From assembly GCF_011250645.1 (NCBI RefSeq), contig NZ_JAANNO010000003.1:424360-488359 (forward strand): a stretch of DNA of 64,000 nt. Direction: 5' to 3'. The first letter of the stretch is position 1. Every line of letters starts with the position of its first letter. The stretch is from Motilibacter aurantiacus. GTDB taxonomy: Bacteria; Actinomycetota; Actinomycetes; Motilibacterales; Motilibacteraceae. The position numbers and the translations under genes are program-made. A model generated the notes under the pieces. The model was not told where the DNA came from. It made no database searches and worked only from the letters and a program-made list of their open reading frames with translations. Of this stretch, positions 61,472 through 64,000 are shown one piece after another.

Positions 61472-63517
61472 ATGATTGGCAAGCGCGCTCGTCCAGGGCA
61501 CCTGTTGCTCGTAGCGCTTCTCCTCGGAAGCGCGGTCAGTGCTGGGGGCACCGCGCCTGCACTGGCCGCGACGGCCCCGTCCCTCGCAGCTACGGTCTCA
61601 CCGCCTCAGCCCGAGGCCGGCAAGCGCTTTGTCGTGAAGGGCGTGCTACGTGGGGCTGGCGCCGGACGCGTGGTCGAGCTGCAGCGCAAGGTCCGTGCCG
61701 GTTGGCGACCGCTCACTCGATCGCACACCGGGGCCAAGGGTTCCTTCGCGATCGGTCTACGAGCCGCTTCCGGCGGTGTCCAGCAGTACCGAGTCGTCAC
61801 CGTCGCTCACGCTCCTCGACGACGAGTCAGCAGCCGGGTGCTTCGCGTCATGGTGCTGCAGGCGTCCCGGGTGACCGTCAGCGCGCCCCGCTCCGTCAGC
61901 ACGACAGATCGTCTACCGGTGGTTGCGCGGGTCCGCCCGGCGTCCGTGCGCATGCTCAAGCTCGAGCGTCGCGTGGGCAGGGCTTGGAGCACGGTGGCCG
62001 CCGGGAGGACTACCGCGTCGGGGGTCCGCAAGGTGCAGCTGAGAGGACTGACCCCCGGCACGTACACCTACCGGGTCAGCGTGCCAGCTACCGCGCGAGC
62101 CGCCGCCGGAACGAGTCGAGTCTTCAACGTGACCGTCGGCCAGGCGAGCGGGCCACCCCCCTCCGCGCCTCCGGCCGCCCAGGCTCCGCCTCCCAACCCT
62201 GCCGCCACGGCACCGTTCGCGGTGCGGACGAGCAGCACCGACATCCGTGCGTTCGCGTTCAACGGCTCGGGCTCGAAGGTCCTCTTCCGCGCCCCGGAGG
62301 GGACCACATGGAACGCGTCGGTGGACGCGAGCGGCGCCAGCTTCGCCGCCGTCGTCACCGACGTGCGCGGTGGCCGCACTGTCGTCACCGGCGGAGCGAC
62401 CCCGTCGAGGAGCTTCCCTGTTCCTGCTGGCCGCTGTGTGGATGCCCCGGTCTTCTCCCCTGACAGCACCGCGCTGATGTGGAGCGAGGCCCGCACCGCG
62501 AGCCGATTCCTCGACGCCAAGTCCACCTTCTGCAGCGCCACCATCACGACTCATGTCGTCGATCTCGCCAGTGGACGTATCACGAGCGTGGGTGGGGACG
62601 AAGGGGCGTGCATCGGCAAGGCGAGCGGCCTCTCGTTCTACGGCACCGGCGACAAGGGCGGGGAGTGGGTCGGTGCCCACTCGTTCCGCTACATGACGGG
62701 CCACGTGGTCGAGGTGGGCAACCAGGCCATCGCGGGTCCGGTCTGCGTTGTGGACACACCGGCGCCATGGGAGGGAGGGGGCACGCTCGTCGTGCCTTCG
62801 TCGGGCGAGTCGCAGGATGCTACTGCGGAGGCCTTGTCCGAGGCAGACAACTCTCCGCCGAGCCAGCTCGTCATCCAGAGCTCCGACGACCGAGGCGGTG
62901 TCAGCAGCGGGGCTCCGCCGGCGGGCACATTCGCTGTGGCCGTTGTCGGTCGAGATTCGTGGTCGCAGCGGATCTACCGCGTCGATCTCACGGACGGGCA
63001 CCGCGATCTCATCGCTCGTGGAGGAGTCTTGGCGGATCGCCTGGACGAGGCACGCAGGTTCCCGCTCCGGCCGACCTTCATTCCCGACAACGAGCTCCAC
63101 CGGTCCTGGGCGATCAGCGCAGACGGTCAGACGCTGCTGACGGGGACGGTGTGCTGGTCGGAGTCATCCGAGGCCTGTCCGGCGGGGCGCAGCTACCCGA
63201 GCCTCTGGCGCACGGACCTCGGGACCGGCGAGACGCGGCTGCTGAGAAGCGGACTCACACTCGTCGGCATGGAACAGGGAATGCCGGTCCTGCGCGACAG
63301 CAGCGACGCGACAGTCAGGACGGACTGGGAAGGACGAGACAGCGTGCCACTGCCGAAGTGGTGGTCGCAGCAGCTCGGCAGTTGGTCCGCCGCTGCCGGC
63401 TCTTCGGTGCACCGCGGTGCTCCGGGCATCCTGTACGTCAGTCCTGCCGGTGAGGAGTTCACGCAGCCCGCGGGCGAGTACGGGTACAGCAACGACCTCG
63501 CCTACCTCCTGAGCTAG
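61472..63517 (+). CDS. Secreted protein with Ig-like and propeller-like parts
   Basis: A 681-residue exported protein. The signal peptide (LLLVALLLGSAVSAGGTAPALAA) is followed by two tandem Ig-like modules (about 35-215: VELQRKVRAGWRPLTRS and LKLERRVGRAWSTVAAG are parallel), a Pro-rich linker (PPPSAPPAAQAPPP, about 225-245), and a C-terminal part (about 250-681) with repeated blade-like strands (FAFNGSGSKVLFRAPEG) resembling a TolB/WD-type propeller. Cysteines are scattered through the propeller part. ATG at 61472 has GGAGAG upstream. Surface binding or scaffolding is plausible; enzymatic motifs are not seen. Confidence 0.7.
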   Translation: MIGKRARPGHLLLVALLLGSAVSAGGTAPALAATAPSLAATVSPPQPEAGKRFVVKGVLRGAGAGRVVELQRKVRAGWRPLTRSHTGAKGSFAIGLRAASGGVQQYRVVTVAHAPRRRVSSRVLRVMVLQASRVTVSAPRSVSTTDRLPVVARVRPASVRMLKLERRVGRAWSTVAAGRTTASGVRKVQLRGLTPGTYTYRVSVPATARAAAGTSRVFNVTVGQASGPPPSAPPAAQAPPPNPAATAPFAVRTSSTDIRAFAFNGSGSKVLFRAPEGTTWNASVDASGASFAAVVTDVRGGRTVVTGGATPSRSFPVPAGRCVDAPVFSPDSTALMWSEARTASRFLDAKSTFCSATITTHVVDLASGRITSVGGDEGACIGKASGLSFYGTGDKGGEWVGAHSFRYMTGHVVEVGNQAIAGPVCVVDTPAPWEGGGTLVVPSSGESQDATAEALSEADNSPPSQLVIQSSDDRGGVSSGAPPAGTFAVAVVGRDSWSQRIYRVDLTDGHRDLIARGGVLADRLDEARRFPLRPTFIPDNELHRSWAISADGQTLLTGTVCWSESSEACPAGRSYPSLWRTDLGTGETRLLRSGLTLVGMEQGMPVLRDSSDATVRTDWEGRDSVPLPKWWSQQLGSWSAAAGSSVHRGAPGILYVSPAGEEFTQPAGEYGYSNDLAYLLS

Positions 63518-63697
63518 TGGCGCTGGTGCAGGCCCGCGACGAATGCGGAAGAGGGCAGGAGCACGGCCTGCCCCTGAGCAGGAGGCCAGGCTGCCGCAGG
63601 GAGGTCAGGGGTGCGTACCCATGGGCTCTGGCGCGCCTCAGCTCAGTGGAGGCTCGGGGCTGACGGGTGGACGGGTAGTCGGCGCGCGGTTGTGCCG

Positions 63698-64000
63698 CTA
63701 GTGGTCGTCCTCGAGCTGGGCGGGTGAGACGAGCCCGATCTGACCGGACGGCGTGGTTCCCCTGTCCACGAGCCGTTCCCTCGAACGTGCGGTCGACGCA
63801 GCCGCACGGGTGACCGCGGCCCGAACGTCCTCCACGCCGGTCGCGCCTCCTACCCGCTGCGCCGGGTAGGAGGCGCGCCCGCCGGTCGTGGCGCCGGTCG
63901 CCGACGTCCCCGGAAGCCGGCGGCGGCCCTTCGCGGAGCGCCGCCGCCGGCGCCGACGAGCCGGTCGCTGAGCCCGAGCCTCGCGCTGCGCCAGGCCTGC
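63698..64000 (-). CDS. Possible C-terminal end of a gene continuing beyond the window
   Basis: On the minus strand a frame is open from the right edge to a TAG at 63698-63700. It reads an Arg-rich stretch (RPARRRRRRRSAKGRRR), then a segment with RAAVTRAAASTARSRERLV, and ends in GQIGLVSPAQLEDDH. Third positions are mostly G or C, which supports coding, but a perfect hairpin lies inside it (63842-63877), which argues against. The product is unknown. Confidence 0.35.
   Translation of the reverse strand, partial: AGLAQREARAQRPARRRRRRRSAKGRRRLPGTSATGATTGGRASYPAQRVGGATGVEDVRAAVTRAAASTARSRERLVDRGTTPSGQIGLVSPAQLEDDH
63842..63877. terminator. Perfect 15-bp hairpin, terminator-like
   Basis: CGCGCCTCCTACCCG at 63842-63856 and its complement at 63863-63877 with a 6-nt loop. 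It follows the secreted protein gene ending at 63517 by about 325 nt. It resembles the hairpin at 11028-11063 in stem and loop length but not in sequence. Confidence 0.5.

Overview
The window is chromosomal DNA of a very high-GC actinobacterium (class Actinomycetes; genus not determinable from sequence alone). The evidence is the extreme G/C bias at third codon positions, frequent GTG starts, and lineage-typical gene sets: the mec-cysO-cysM sulfur-carrier operon, DUF2017 next to clpS, DUF3039, an ssrA RNA with an actinobacterial-type tag ending in ALAA, the prfB-ftsE-ftsX-M23-S41-smpB block, a HelD-type RNA polymerase recycling ATPase and a compact Tad pilus operon. No CRISPR array, tRNA gene, insertion sequence or prophage was recognised.

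Layout. 1-1656: end of a glycan cluster with two GT4 glycosyltransferases. 1663-4349: leftward operon mec-cysO-cysM preceded by clpS and DUF2017, facing pncB (4425-5732). 5821-10991: mostly stand-alone genes (peptidase E-like, DUF1992, small proteins, AI-2E-type permease, GlsB-type membrane protein, a secreted six-cysteine protein) plus a decayed PiT phosphate permease. 11091-17264: leftward DEAD/DEAH-type helicase, MFS permease without a normal start codon, DUF3039, YqgE, VanZ and an NAD-type malic enzyme. 17305-28167: an MSMEG_6728-type protein, two large SpoIIE phosphatases with opposite domain orders, PAP2 phosphatase, nitroreductase, aldo/keto reductase and a sodium:solute symporter. 28655-33368: ActP-like symporter with DUF485 partner and the pxpA-pxpB-pxpC 5-oxoprolinase operon. 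33430-36535: two translationally coupled radical-SAM proteins of the spore photoproduct lyase superfamily and a GNAT enzyme. 36743-37109: tmRNA. 37224-42747: three secreted proteases of different families. 42876-50305: quinone oxidoreductase, smpB, S41 protease, M23 hydrolase, ftsX, ftsE, prfB. 50801-53089: HelD. 53112-57689: seven-gene Tad pilus operon with 4-nt stop/start overlaps. 57690-64000: a looser, less GC-biased stretch with three exported proteins of unknown function and long gene-free gaps.

How genes work together. CysO-thiocarboxylate feeds CysM and Mec releases the cysteine; ssrA and smpB together rescue stalled ribosomes; FtsEX may control the neighbouring coiled-coil M23 hydrolase; PxpABC recycles 5-oxoproline; DUF485 and the acetate-type symporter form one transcription unit; CpaF, TadB and TadC would assemble the small pilin-like and TadE/G-like proteins encoded beside them.

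No single element is clearly a new system. The most interesting leads are the tandem spore-photoproduct-lyase-like pair, the two mirror-ordered SpoIIE phosphatases, the protease cluster, and the accessory block of unknown exported proteins at the right end.
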